Shown: piece by piece, positions 49,191 to 59,559 of the stretch
How the letters are laid out: every line of letters begins with the position of its first letter
Numbering within the stretch: position 1 is the first letter of the stretch
DNA from: Sistotremastrum niveocremeum HHB9708
Lineage: Eukaryota; Basidiomycota; Agaricomycetes; Sistotremastrales; Sistotremastraceae
DNA: 64,000 nucleotides
Direction: 5' to 3'
NCBI GenBank assembly: GCA_001630475.1
Contig: KV419410.1
Span: forward strand, 310,001-374,000
Program-made: the position numbers and the translations under genes
Notes under the pieces: generated by a model
The model's database searches: none
Seen by the model: the letters and a program-made list of their open reading frames with translations, nothing else
Told to the model about the DNA's origin: nothing

Positions 49191-49617
49191 GAAGACCTTC
49201 GCAGAGCGATAATTAGTATCTGATAACCAAAAATGAGAGGAAGAGACTTATGAATGATAGGAGATGATCCCCTTCCCGGACGCATCGTACTCGACTTGAA
49301 GCTTGAGGAGTTGGACCACTGGCAGGGATACCAAACGAGCCGGCCTCCCCACGGAGAGGAGTCACAAAGTAACCGTACCAAGACTCTCACGGTTGCCCGA
49401 GGAGCAGGAATCGACACGACGGGGTGCAATGTCATGCCGGAGGGAACTCGCTGGCAATCCCAGAGGGACGACCCACACGCAGCAGGGCAGAGACCAGAGC
49501 GGTTCAACCCACGGACATCATGCACACGACATGGTCGGCAGGGTACCGCAATGTTCTCTACTCTGCGTTTTGAATCGTGAAGAAGTGGTTGAGTGGATGG
49601 GCGGGAAGAGGATGGAG
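49191..49617 (+). repeat. Left arm of a 425-bp inverted repeat
   Basis: This arm is the reverse complement of 50562-50986 with about 95 percent identity by eye. Bases 49368-49558 are identical to the partner, while the outer 110 bp and the inner end carry nearly all differences, including small indels. Both arms begin with gaagaccttcgcagagcg at the outer side. The arm contains open frames on both strands, none recognisable. Confidence 0.85.
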
Positions 49618-50561
49618 TCCGATGGACTGAGAGATGACTGAGAGAGAGCAGGGTCCCTCTCTCAGGAGAGTCCCAAAACGAGCGAGGCAGCGGGCCCGGA
49701 CCCAACCTCGCCCATTTCCCGACATCTTGAAGCTCAGTGCCTACGGCACGTCGCAATCGAACCTCTGCTCCGATTAAGCTCTCCAACTAGTCGCAGACCG
49801 CAAAAGCCGCAGGCGCGTAATGCTGCATCTTTAGCCTGGTAAATCACCAGTAGCGTAAGTGGATTCTGTCCGAAGACGATGAGCCCTCCTCAGCACCCAG
49901 AGGCCTGAGGAGGTGGGAGACGAAGCGGGCATGGGGGTTTCCGAAAGTGCAGCCGTTATTCTATACACGTTTGGCTTGTTATTTCTTCTCACGAGCTGGT
50001 GACTGGGCTGATTAATCTGAGTTGGCAGCCGTTGAGTGATGAAAGGCATTTTAAAGAGGAACAAAACAAGGTGGACGCTCAGTTTAAGCGTTTTAGAGCG
50101 ATTCACTGAAATTCAGTCCAGTAAGCCAATTATTGAAGGGCATAAAGAGCAATACAGAGCGAGATGCTTTCAGAAAGTTCGTAGCCAGAGTTATCCGCTA
50201 CTACGTTTCGATAAACATTTGATCAAAGGGTAACCCATGAGCCAGAATGACCAAGTCAGTGCTCCGTGGTGGTGGTCCTGTGTGGACCAGTGGTGCTAAC
50301 CGACTGAGCGCTAAAAATGCTTCCGTTGCTAGCCGACGCTTCTTTCGGCTCTCGTACCGGCGCTTCACTTCGAGTTCTTTGGGCGCCTCCGCTTGCGCTT
50401 CAACGCGTTCAAAACTTGTGGGCTCTTTCGCTGAATGGTCGTTTAGACTCTCAGGCTATACGGACTGCTTGACGAAAATGCTGTTTTCGGTTCGCACGAT
50501 CACGCGCTGCCAAACATCGAAGATGCTCTATAAAATTCACACAATATTCAAACTCAATGAT
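49618..50561. mobile_element. Core between inverted-repeat arms, possible non-autonomous element
   Basis: This 944-bp core is not repeated elsewhere in the window and has no recognisable protein. On the minus strand at 50314-50292 it carries gcgctcagtcggttagcacc, which resembles the tRNA D-arm/box A of a SINE head, but no box B follows at the normal distance. Long, nearly identical inverted arms around a short non-coding core fit a non-autonomous DNA transposon or foldback element. I could not find a clear target-site duplication, so the class is unknown. Confidence 0.4.
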
Positions 50562-50986
50562 CTCCATCCTCTTCCCGCCCATCCACTCAACCACTTCTTC
50601 ACGATTCAAGACGCAGAACTGAGAACATTGCGGTACCCTGCCGACCATGTCGTGTGCATGATGTCCGTGGGTTGAACCGCTCTGGTCTCTGCCCTGCTGC
50701 GTGTGGGTCGTCCCTCTGGGATTGCCAGCGAGTTCCCTCCGGCATGACATTGCACCCCGTCGTGTCGATTCCTGCTCCTCGGGCAACCGTGAGAGTCTTG
50801 GTACGGTTACTCTATGACTCCTCTACGTGGGGAGGCCGGCTCGTTTGGTATCCCTGCCAGTGGTCCAATTCCTCAAGCTTCAAGTCGAGTGCGATGCGTC
50901 CGGGAAGGGGATCACCTCCCATCATCGATAAGTCTCTTCCTTGCTTTTTGTTTTCAGATACTAATTATCGCTCTGCGAAGGTCTTC
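50562..50986 (-). repeat. Right arm of a 425-bp inverted repeat
   Basis: Partner of 49191-49617. Beyond the outer end at 50986 weak similarity continues for about 10-15 bp (tgccg..cag on the other strand) and then stops. Confidence 0.85.
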
Positions 50987-51491
50987 TGTATCGGCACCCT
51001 TCTGGAACTTCATTCCATCATCGCCACCCCATTTCTTTCCGTCTCCCAGATGTGTCTCAGTGATATCGTCTGCATGACAAAACAGCTCAGTAATAACCTA
51101 TGTGTAGCCCAGTATCCGTCAGAGACTCAGAGATCACAGATAAAATACCCCATCATTCTCCCTGCAATTATTTGTCCTGACGCACAATCATGACTCTCAC
51201 ATATAAAAACAAAAACAAAAGTACAGCCGTGTTTACGGTCTCAACGAAGGTATTGAAGAGACCCACGAAAGAAGACCGAGGCCTTGCGCAATTGCTGCAA
51301 ATGTCCGATGGAAATTTGATGTGAAAGAGAAGACGCAGCAGTATGGTTCATAATATAGCTGTACAACACAACGAACTTAATTTTGACATCAGAAGTAGTA
51401 CAAGATGGTAACAAGATGTTATGATACATATTAGTGAACTCAGATCGATTTCGCAGAAAGGTTTCTTCAGGGTTCTGCTTCCGTTGTCTGC
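50987..51491. other. Right flank of the inverted-repeat island
   Basis: About 500 bp between the inverted repeat and the end of TPR-MYND copy 1. No gene is supported; part of it must be the 3' region of copy 1. Confidence 0.4.
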
Positions 51492-52295
51492 TCAGCGCTC
51501 AGCAGTAGTCGGAGCTTCTGATTCCAATTTGGCTTTTGCATCTTGGGCTTCTTTTTCTTTGCGTCGTTCCTTTTCTTTCTTACAGGGACCCTTATGTCGA
51601 GCCCAATCTTTCTTCTGCAATCGGATTAGATGAGGTGACAAAACTTCCAGACATTTCGGTTACCTGGCAATCCGGTGAGCAATAGAACACGCAAGAGCAC
51701 ACAGAGCATGATTTGAGAGCCGACAGAAGGAACAATTGACCTGGACACTAAGAAGAGTCGACATAAATGCTGAGACGTCTATTGAATCACATACCTTATC
51801 GTTCCCACACGCAATGTGACCTTTAGACTTGCCTCTCATTCTCATCTCTTTAGCCTCCTCAAATCTTCCTTGAGCCTCTCGAAGTTGCGCCATGTTCTCT
51901 CTGGTAACAGCCGCGTCGAATCTTGGGCCCTCACCAAGTCCACCAAAAGTCTTGTCGTCTCGGACACGGAGAGCCTTCGATAACGCTTCTTCAGCGCCCG
52001 AAAGATCTTGCAACGATAAAAGTGACTCTCCAAGACCGTTGAATGATATAGCTGCCTGCACCGAAGTCTCTGGGAACGTTTTCAATTTCAAGGCCAGAGC
52101 TTGACGATGAAGGGCCGCTGCTGTTCTATAGTCTCCACTCATGGAAGCTTGTGTAGCACGATTCGAGATTTCAATCGCGCCCATGTTGGAATTGTACGAA
52201 TCCTGTACAGCTTCTGCTGACATCGAGGAGATATCGAAGACGGTGCCATGCATGGCAGATTTCGAGAGAAGTTTGTTCTGCTTTTTGGAGGGCAT
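51492..52295 (-). CDS. TPR plus MYND-like zinc-finger protein, copy 1
   Basis: Exons 52295-51795, 51747-51664 and 51614-51492 give 235 residues. After MPSKKQNKLLSKSAMHG comes a tetratricopeptide region: SGDYRTAAALHRQALALKLK, AAISFNGLGESLLSLQDLSG, AEEALSKALRVRDD and AQLREAQGRFEEAKEMRMRG. The finger is CGNDKC, then CSVCSCVFYCSPDCQ and KKDWARHKGPC. The end is a Lys/Glu-rich helix. The second half matches MYND (CxxC, YCxxxC, HxxxC), but the first pair is C-x4-C instead of C-x2-C. One intron splits the finger just before the second Cys, the other follows CQ. TPR and MYND parts both bind peptides, so an adaptor role is likely; no SET or other catalytic domain is present. Confidence 0.82.
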
Positions 52296-52806
52296 AGTGA
52301 TCGTAGTGGGAGAGCCGTTATTCTCTGATCAGATCTGTCAGTCAAGGGCCCTCTTATGCACGATGCCATGTAAGACTCGCCAGACACTCTGAAGTCAATA
52401 GGAGAATGAGAGCAAGGACAGAAAGTCACCTGTTCAACTCCGCGAAACTGGCGTGTCTACATCGACTCGGATTGACTCATCTACGTAGCCGAGCCTCATG
52501 TCATCTCATAGTTCAGGACGGAACTTTGTAGAAATTCAGAGAAATATGCGGAATAGAAGGCGACCGTGAATGTCAGAACGTGCAGGGAAACAGCCATTTA
52601 CTTGATGGATCGGTCACAAAGACGGTATGTCCGTACGTTGGCCTGCATTTTGCTTCGTCCAGTAATTGAAACCAGGTCAAGATAATATTTCAGGGTTTCA
52701 GCGACATAAGGACAAGAAGCAATACCGAATCAACTGTAGGGATAAACGAGAATTGATCGTGACCGCGGCGAATACCATGACATTGACAAATCGAAGGCTC
52801 GTACTA
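52296..52806. other. Spacer between TPR-MYND copies 1 and 2
   Basis: 511 bp with no gene seen. It should contain the promoter of copy 1 and the 3' end of copy 2. Confidence 0.4.
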
Positions 52807-53654
52807 CTAATCAAGCACCAAAGAGATTGAAGCTGGACCTTCCAGCACCCTGCCTTCATCGGGAGGGATATGAAGGTGATCTGAGTGAATTTGGCTCTGT
52901 TGCGCTTCTCTTCGCCTTATTTCCGCTCTGCAGGGCCCTTTATGTCTGGGCCAATCCTTGGTCTGCAACATAAAAGAACATAAGAGAGGAGTAGCAGTTT
53001 GGGACGAGGGCATATACCTGACACACAGCAGAGCAGTAAAATACGCTCGAACATCCAGAGCATGATTTGAGGCCCGACAGAAGAAACATCCTGCCCGCTG
53101 GCGCACACTGAAAGCAGAGAGCTCAGATTTAGTATCCAATTTAGGCATAGACGATTGGATTATACACAAACCTGCATATTGGGACAACATATCTGGCCTC
53201 TGGTCTTGCCTCTCTTTCGCAATTCGACAGCATCTGCGAATCTCCCTTGAGCCTCCCGCACTTGTGCCATATTTTCTCTGGCTACAGCGGCATCGAATCT
53301 TGGACCTTGACCCAGTCCACCATATTCCTCGTAGTCGTAAACCCGAAGGGCTTTCGACAAAACCTCTTCGGCGGCTAAGAATTCGCCCAATGCAATCAAA
53401 GACTCTCCGAGTCCGTTGAATGTCAGTGCCGCTTGAACCGACGTTTCGGGATATGCTTTCAACTTCAAAGCAAGAGCCTGACGATGAAGAGAAACAGCCG
53501 TCTGATGATCACTTAGCCTGACTGCTTGAAATGCACGGTTGGAGAACTCGACGGCGCGAGTATTAGCCTGCATCAGAGCCATGATCCCTTCGGAAGACAT
53601 CGTCGGGGTCACTGGGTTGGCATGCATCGATGATCTTGAAAATCTGAGAGGCAT
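52807..53654 (-). CDS. TPR plus MYND-like zinc-finger protein, copy 2
   Basis: Start MPLRFSRSSMHANPVTPTM at 53654, with TPR helices SDHQTAVSLHRQALALKLKA, AALTFNGLGESLIALGEFLA, AEEVLSKALRVYDYEEYGG and AQVREAQGRFADAVELRKRG. The finger reads CPNMQC, then a two-residue longer linker, CSGCSSVFYCSAVCQ and TKDWPRHKGPC. Exon junctions fall at the same places as in copy 1 (introns about 65 and 55 bp). About 242 residues, ending in ISLVLD. The C-terminal tail (HSDHLHIPPDEGRVLEGP) differs from the Lys/Glu-rich tails of the other copies. The N-terminus has also lost the MPSKK start, so this is the most divergent member. Confidence 0.8.
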
Positions 53655-54269
53655 TGCGAGAATCTCAGGGGACAGAGCAAACGAGGCGTCCTGACTCCTG
53701 GCCCTGGTCCTTTATTCAGAATCTCTGTATCAATTATGTGGCAACGCCACAAATTATGAGAAGAACTCACCTGAGACAACGAGTCTGCATAAAGAGAGGA
53801 AGCGTATGACGCGTGTGCATTTCGTACAATGCATAACAAGGAAACGCGAGAATGCCGAGAACAAGGCAGACGTGGGAGCCATGCGTCTCGTGAAGCGCAT
53901 ATGCTTGAAAAATTGAAGGTTCATTGTCTCGGCTGCTACAGCGCCTGTAGGCAGTAGCCAATGCTGAGGATGGTAATCGTTGTTCGAAAGATAAGAAAGT
54001 TGACAATGAGCGGAGCGCAACGCGATGTCTTAGTCCATTTTGAGGACGCGTTGTTTAGCTGCAGGCGCTGATTCTTGGTGACGGATGTGCCACTGAACCT
54101 GTCAGGCGTTGGCTCCGGTCAACATTGCTTGCACAATGAATCGCTGTATGATAGGTCCAGACTCTGGAAGTTATTGACCTTGAGCTGAGATATAGCTTAC
54201 AAACGGTGAATAGCCTACGCTCAACGTACAATTAACAACAAGACAAGTCCGTTGGGAAGGGCATTACAA
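53655..54269. other. Spacer between TPR-MYND copies 2 and 3
   Basis: 615 bp with no gene recognised. An 88-codon minus-strand frame (53754-54020) shows no family features. Confidence 0.4.
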
Positions 54270-55097
54270 TTATGTCGCGTTCTCCTCGGTTTCCGGCGCA
54301 ATTTGATCTTCGTTCTCTTCTTTTTGCTCTTTTTCTTGAATTTCCGCAGCTTGCCTTCGTTCTTTTTCCCCATTGCAGGGACCCCTATGTCGTCGCCAGT
54401 CTTGTTTCTAAAGTGAAATGTATGAGAGACTGTTCAAGGAATAATAATCACCGCAAACTTCGGTACCTGGCATGCGGCAGAACAGTAGAATACGGAAGAG
54501 CACACTGAACTTGAGACCAGACAGCAGGAACAATTGGTTTGGACACTGAACGAGTTCGAGGTGAGTTTCAGAGCGCCATTAGAGAAAGATCATACATACC
54601 TTGTGGTTGGCACAACAGATCTGACCCTTTGATTGTCCCCTCAAGCGCAGTTCCTTAGCGTCTGCGAATCTACCCTGTGCTTCTCGAACTTGGGCCAGAT
54701 TTTCCCTCATTACAGCCGCGTCAAGCCTTGGACCTTCACCGAGACCACCGTGTATCTTGTCGTCACGAACGTAGAGGGCCTTCAGGAAGGCTTCTTCAGC
54801 ACCTGAGATATCTCCAAGTCGGAGGAGAGCTTCCCCAATCCCGTTATAACTCATCGACGCTTGGATGGAGGTCTCTGGGAAGGATTTCAACTTCAATGCA
54901 AGAGCTTCGCGATGCAACGTGACTGCCGTTTGGTAATCTCCTCTCTGAGCCGCTTGGTTGGCGCGATTCGCAACGGTAACCGCATTTGTATTCGCGTTGA
55001 TCAAATTACTGATTTCCAAAGAGGACATGGTAGCTGGGTCTAGAACGTTGGCATGCATCGCAGAATATGATATCTTCGTAGACTTTTGAGAGGACAT
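54270..55097 (-). pseudogene. TPR plus MYND-like protein, copy 3, frameshifted in the finger
   Basis: From ATG 55097 the frame reads MSSQKSTKISYSAMHAN and TPR blocks RGDYQTAVTLHREALALKLK, MSYNGIGEALLRLGDISGAE and AQVREAQGRFADAKELRLRG, then CANHKC and NQLFLLSGLK. Here, near 54508-54512, five bases are missing relative to the other copies, which removes the third finger Cys and shifts the frame. Downstream bases still spell VFYCSAACQ in the old frame, and the last exon still reads KQDWRRHRGPCNGEKERR to a TAA at 54270. Intron positions match the other copies. The TPR half could still be made with a different, finger-less tail (LKFSVLFRILLFC). I regard the finger as lost; whether the gene is dead or makes a TPR-only protein is open. 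Confidence 0.75.
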
Positions 55098-56520
55098 GAC
55101 GCGGATGGGAGATGATGCGATGGTCTGAGAGCTTCTTAGCTCACTGCACATAGTATATTCCAGTCACTCACCTGATATCCGATTCAACGAGAGCAAGAGG
55201 TAAAGTCAGGACAGCTGGGAGCTCGGCAGAGTATAATTTATATTGCAGAGCTTCATTCAATGACCTGTAGGGCCGGTCCTTTCAATACTTTGTACGTGTA
55301 TAGCTCCGTTCGAGAGTGATTGAACCGCCGAGAAATGGTCACCATTGAGGTTGCTGTTCCGCGTAGTATGCGCTACGATGTTCACTAAGCGGTTTCAATG
55401 TGTGCACGAACGAAACAATGCATCGATAGAATGACTATCACGACACGAAGCCACCTCATATGGAATGAAGTAGTTCAATCGGAGTGTTGACGAAATAAGC
55501 GCCCTGCGGCAGCTTCTTCTGCGGCCCCTCGGGGGGTGACGCAGACCCGGTCGTTTCCATATGGGGACCCATGGCCGTCTAATACACCACCACCACCACC
55601 ACCGATGCTTTCGCGAAATAAGCGTACGTGCACTAGTTAGTACTTCAACTCGATGCTTCTTGAGGGATTGGAGGCAGATACTACACGAGAATATATTTAG
55701 TGCTTACATACCCAATTAACACAGAAGGGAACAAAATAAAATTAGTTGGCAGCCTCAGCAAAAGAGAGACTCGGGTTGGTCCAGAGGCTACCACCTGGCC
55801 CTCATCTCCCCCAACAGTAGTGTACAGGGCAAGCGAGAACATGGGACGCACCTCCATTACAGAGTAAGGTGGGACTCAGGACTCGGGGTAAGCATCCCCC
55901 TTATCCGAATCAACCACCCTGCGCCTTATATCACATATCTCAAACCCGCAGCTAATACACCGCTCCGTTACATACAGGGTATGTGAGTGGACATGGGTAA
56001 ACTGAAAATTTGATTGTGAAAAGAGGCGGGTGGTTTGTTGACTGTTCAAGAGGCTTTTGTATCAGCAGCGCACCAGAGGAAGATAAATCAATGTCGGTGG
56101 CTCGAAGAAGGGGCACCGCTTTCGGCTGACAGTAGCCGATACGGCCGCTTGTCCTCTTTCTCTATGTTCGCTCCAATATCAACGGTAGGAGTGCTCTAGG
56201 AGCGAAAAACAGTTCACTTTGAATGATAGCAACCGTCAGAGGTCGTGGATAGAGTGATATCGTTTCGTCGTTCGTTTTGCTACTGATAGTCGAAGGTTGA
56301 GCGAATAGAGGAGATGGGCTTTGACTTTGAAGGACGGAACGAAATGCTGGCATGGGACGACAATAGTTAGATTTGACATCAATAAGGCGGCATAAGAAGA
56401 TTAATTATACACAGAGTCTTCAACCTTCCAGTAAATGATAGATTTCTTTTGTTCTGATGTTTTCTCTTCGAGCTTCCCTGGTGTCTTCGCTTCAATTTTC
56501 CCTTGAATAATGTCGGCAGG
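55098..56520. other. Spacer between TPR-MYND copies 3 and 4
   Basis: The longest spacer in the array (1.4 kb). It contains a CAC trinucleotide run at 55585-55603. I searched by eye for a further TPR or finger fragment and saw none, and no other gene. Confidence 0.4.
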
Positions 56521-57319
56521 TTAATTGGGATTAGCCGCCTTTTCTTCTTTTTCTTCTTCCACCGTTTGTGCCTTGCGACGTGCCCGTTCTGCTTTGCAGA
56601 GGTCCTTGTGTCTGTCCCAGTCCTTAAGCTGTGCAAATGAGGCTGAGAGAAGGTGGACAATTTATCAAAGAACTCCGTACCTGACAATCTGGAGAGCAAT
56701 AGAATACGCAGCTGCATTTGGAACATGATTTAAGTTCTGACAAGAGAAACATCTGGCCCGGGCACTGAGCAAAGATTCTCGTCAGCATCTCAATGAAACC
56801 AGGAAAAGCGTAGCCAAGTACGTTGTAGTTGCCGCAACAGACTTGTCCCTTAGATTTGCCTCTCAGCCGGATGTCTTTAGCTTCTTCGAATCTCCCTTGC
56901 GCTTCTCGGAGTTGTGCCATGTTCTCTCTCGTAACAGCTGCATCGTACCGTGGGCCAGTGCCTAGCCCACCGAATGACTCGTCGTCGCGGACGCGTAGGG
57001 CCTTGGTCAAGTTATACTCAGCCCCTGGAATATCGCCAAGAAGGAGCAGCTTCTCCCCAAGGCCATTGAACGACAAAGCAGCCTGAATTGACGTTTCCGG
57101 AAACATCTTCAACTTTCCTTCCAGGGCTTGGCGATGTAAGTTTGCTGCAGTTTGATGGTCTCCTCTCTTGGCAGCCTCCACGGCAGCATTCGAGGCGTCG
57201 ATGGATCCCAGCTGGGTATCAACGAGCGCGAAGGATTGGGCGGGCGACATTGATGAGGAATCTATCACGCTGATGTGCACGCCTGACTTTGAAAATTGGT
57301 GTTGTTTCTTGGAGGGCAT
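56521..57319 (-). CDS. TPR plus MYND-like zinc-finger protein, copy 4
   Basis: Start MPSKKQHQFSKSGVHISVID at 57319. TPR blocks are RGDHQTAANLHRQALEGKLK, AALSFNGLGEKLLLLGDIPG and AQLREAQGRFEEAKDIRLRG. The finger is CGNYNC, CSKCSCVFYCSPDCQ and LKDWDRHKDLC, followed by a Lys/Glu tail (KAQTVEEEKEEKAANPN) and TAA at 56521. Introns are at the same two places as in copies 1-3. Shared MPSKKQ start, CPGQ linker and SPDCQ ending place it closest to copy 1. It is the most upstream copy and looks whole. The repeated one-way order suggests tandem duplication by unequal crossing-over; whether all are expressed cannot be seen. Confidence 0.82.
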
Positions 57320-58530
57320 GGTGGAATACCAGAGAGATGTGTCTGTAGGGAGTGTTTTTTTTGTTCGCTGAGAGAACTATTGTAAATTTGTCGCACCGAC
57401 GCACCTGAGACACAGTGCCTGAATAGGAGCAGGGCAGAGACAAGAAAGCGGCGTACGCCATTGATGCTAGCTCTTATAGGCAACCCCTCGAGTGGATCCG
57501 CGGAACTAATGGGCATATCCTTGTACAACGGCCTGGAAACAGAATGACGTTTTGTATTGATTTGAGAAGCGAACCATGATATGAATTGAGAACAATGAAT
57601 GGGCTGCCAGGCTTGCCAGACCTAGTGAATGTGTTTCTTGCGACGAGACTGAAAAGAGAAGGACCGAGATGGCTGAGGAGACGAACCTCGACGGCGAGAC
57701 TGCTGCCGTATGTCCACGCGTGCTCCTTCTCCTGGGCTCAACTCACTTGAAATATTGGTGGCCTGACACGTCGACGCAGGTATCTCCTCTAGCCACCATC
57801 TTCACTCAGCAGAGACACCTGCATTCTTGCTGCTGAGGCATAATCGAGAACTTGCACGGTTTGCTGCATTCCCGTCGCAGCGTTGTTCCTATTAGTACCC
57901 ACCTCCTTCGCTCTCACGATATGGTCCTTGGGAGGCTTGTGCATTATGCTATAGATGCTGTCCTGTTGTCGACAGTCGTGGCAGGCGTTCGACGATCCAG
58001 TGGATTTGCGTGAGCACTAAATACCCACCTTGTTTCTCGATCTAAGCCACTGCAGACCGCAAACACCTCTGATCTCTGATCCAACTCTACGAAGCGTCAC
58101 CGACAAATATCTCGGGGTGGGAGAGACGATATTCGATATGATACAGGCTACTGCAGTTAACAGTCAGTACTGGGCCAAGTCATCCAGACGCTGAACCACC
58201 TTCCTCATCGTTTCGTTCGCTCTGTTGTTTTTACCTTATGTAAAGTTATTATCCATTCGACCCCAGACGAAATCATGTAACCATTGCTATCCTCTCTGGA
58301 TGTGTTCATTGCTCAAGCTAAAGCTAAGCCCACACGGCTACTTACCTGAGCTACATCCTTGCGTCATCAAGCGCCCATCCGGAGCACCCGCTCATGGCAT
58401 CGACCATCGTATCACAATATCTGCGGCGATCAGCACAAGTCTTTCGAGATGGCACTGTTTCAGGCATGTATCCAATACCTTACCGCATATACTGGCAGAA
58501 CGAGGCTCATGACGCCCCTCAGTGCTCAAA
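57320..58530. other. Intergenic region upstream of CIA30 and copy 4
   Basis: 1.2 kb between divergent starts. A short coding-like exon (MAEETNLDGETAA followed by gtatgt, 57669-57707) is present on the plus strand but leads to no recognisable protein. No other gene is supported. Confidence 0.4.
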
Positions 58531-59396
58531 ATGAGCGGAGCATCTGAGCCTTCTCGTGCCTCAAAACATCTCTATGGACTTCGAACACGCTCTGAAATCG
58601 CTCAATTTACCATTGGAAGCGATGCGGACATCGGTGGTTCATCCACTGTGAACTTGCAATTGGATGAAGAGAGAGGAGGGGCCAAATTTTGGGGCACAAT
58701 CGCTGCGAGCATCAGAAGGAGCAAGGGCGGTGAGGGATCTCTTGGTGGTTATGTCGGCATGAGAAGTAAGGTAAATCTAATTCAGCCTCTGGGAGAACTA
58801 TACTGAACTAGTCTTTCGACGTAGCGAAGGCCGACACTTTTCGGTGAAATGCTTTCGGACATCTCGAACCATGAATTTCTTGCACTGCGAGTTCGTGCGG
58901 CAGGCGACGAAAATACCAGAAACAGTTACTTTGTAAACCTTCAAACCGATCAAGTGGCCCAAAGCACAGAGATATGGCAGCACCGCTTATTCTTTCCTAA
59001 AGGTGATGGATCTTGGGAGGACGTCTTCGTGAGTGAAATATAAGAGATGAATAATTGGTGCTCAAGATCTGCCAGATTCCCTTCAGCAAGTTTATATGCA
59101 CCAATGCTGGAAACGTCGTGAACGATATGGGTGGCCAAATGGAGCTGCAAAAGGACAGACTACGTACCGTTGGGATTTCACTTCTGGCGGATTCACCTTT
59201 GCAAGGAACCGGGAATTTCGAGCTAGGGTTGGAAGAGATTTGGGCTGTGAACTGGGTACGCATCTATGGGCTAGATGATCTTGTTGCCTATCTAACAGAC
59301 GTTCAGGAGGATATCAAGGCGTCCGACCAAATCGTCACAGCAGGTGCTTCGATTGCCAACGGAAAAGAACCATCACTACCAGAGAAATCTCCTTGA
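58531..59396 (+). CDS. Complex I intermediate-associated protein 30
   Basis: From ATG 58531 the protein reads MSGASEPSRASKHLYGLRTR, then EIAQFTIGSDADIGGSSTVN, the hallmark opening of CIA30/NDUFAF1 (G.DxDxGG.S). Next are GGAKFWGTIAASIRR and a stretch spliced to DISNHEFLALRVRAAGDENT and SYFVNLQTDQVAQSTEIWQH. IPFSKFICTNAGNVVND, LRTVGISLLADSPLQGTGNF and LGLEEIWAVNWVRIYGL complete the jelly-roll. It assists assembly of mitochondrial complex I. I see no strong presequence at this start, so an upstream exon is possible (a MALFQACIQYLTAYTGRT frame begins at 58449). Introns of about 50 bp split the gene. Confidence 0.85.
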
Positions 59397-59559
59397 CGAA
59401 GCCTAGACATTCCTCTCCCATAAGTTACTTTACGCTCTCCCAGGATGTGTACTTGTTGTAGCCATACTGAATAATTATTTCGTGATTGGTCGGTTTCGGC
59501 CGAACGTCACTTCCTTCGGGTCTCCTTCCACCACAAAATTTTGGCCACTGCTGCTACAG

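Noticed and set aside
49755-49780. Box-B-like word ggttcgattgc on the minus strand
   Set aside because: It lacks the closing CC and no D-arm lies upstream at tRNA spacing.
48854-49786. 310-codon open frame on the minus strand across the left inverted-repeat arm
   Set aside because: It is a GC-rich frame without any recognisable domain, and its composition is not protein-like; the arm also has open frames on the other strand.
50225-50345. Possible tRNA gene or SINE in the inverted-repeat core
   Set aside because: The D-arm-like part is convincing, but there is no matching T-arm (GGTTCRANNCC) at a suitable distance and no acceptor stem. It is reported only as a resemblance.
57669-57860. Possible small exon MAEETNLDGETAA followed by gtatgt on the plus strand
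   Set aside because: The downstream joinings give only a few residues before a stop and nothing familiar, so it is not enough for a gene.
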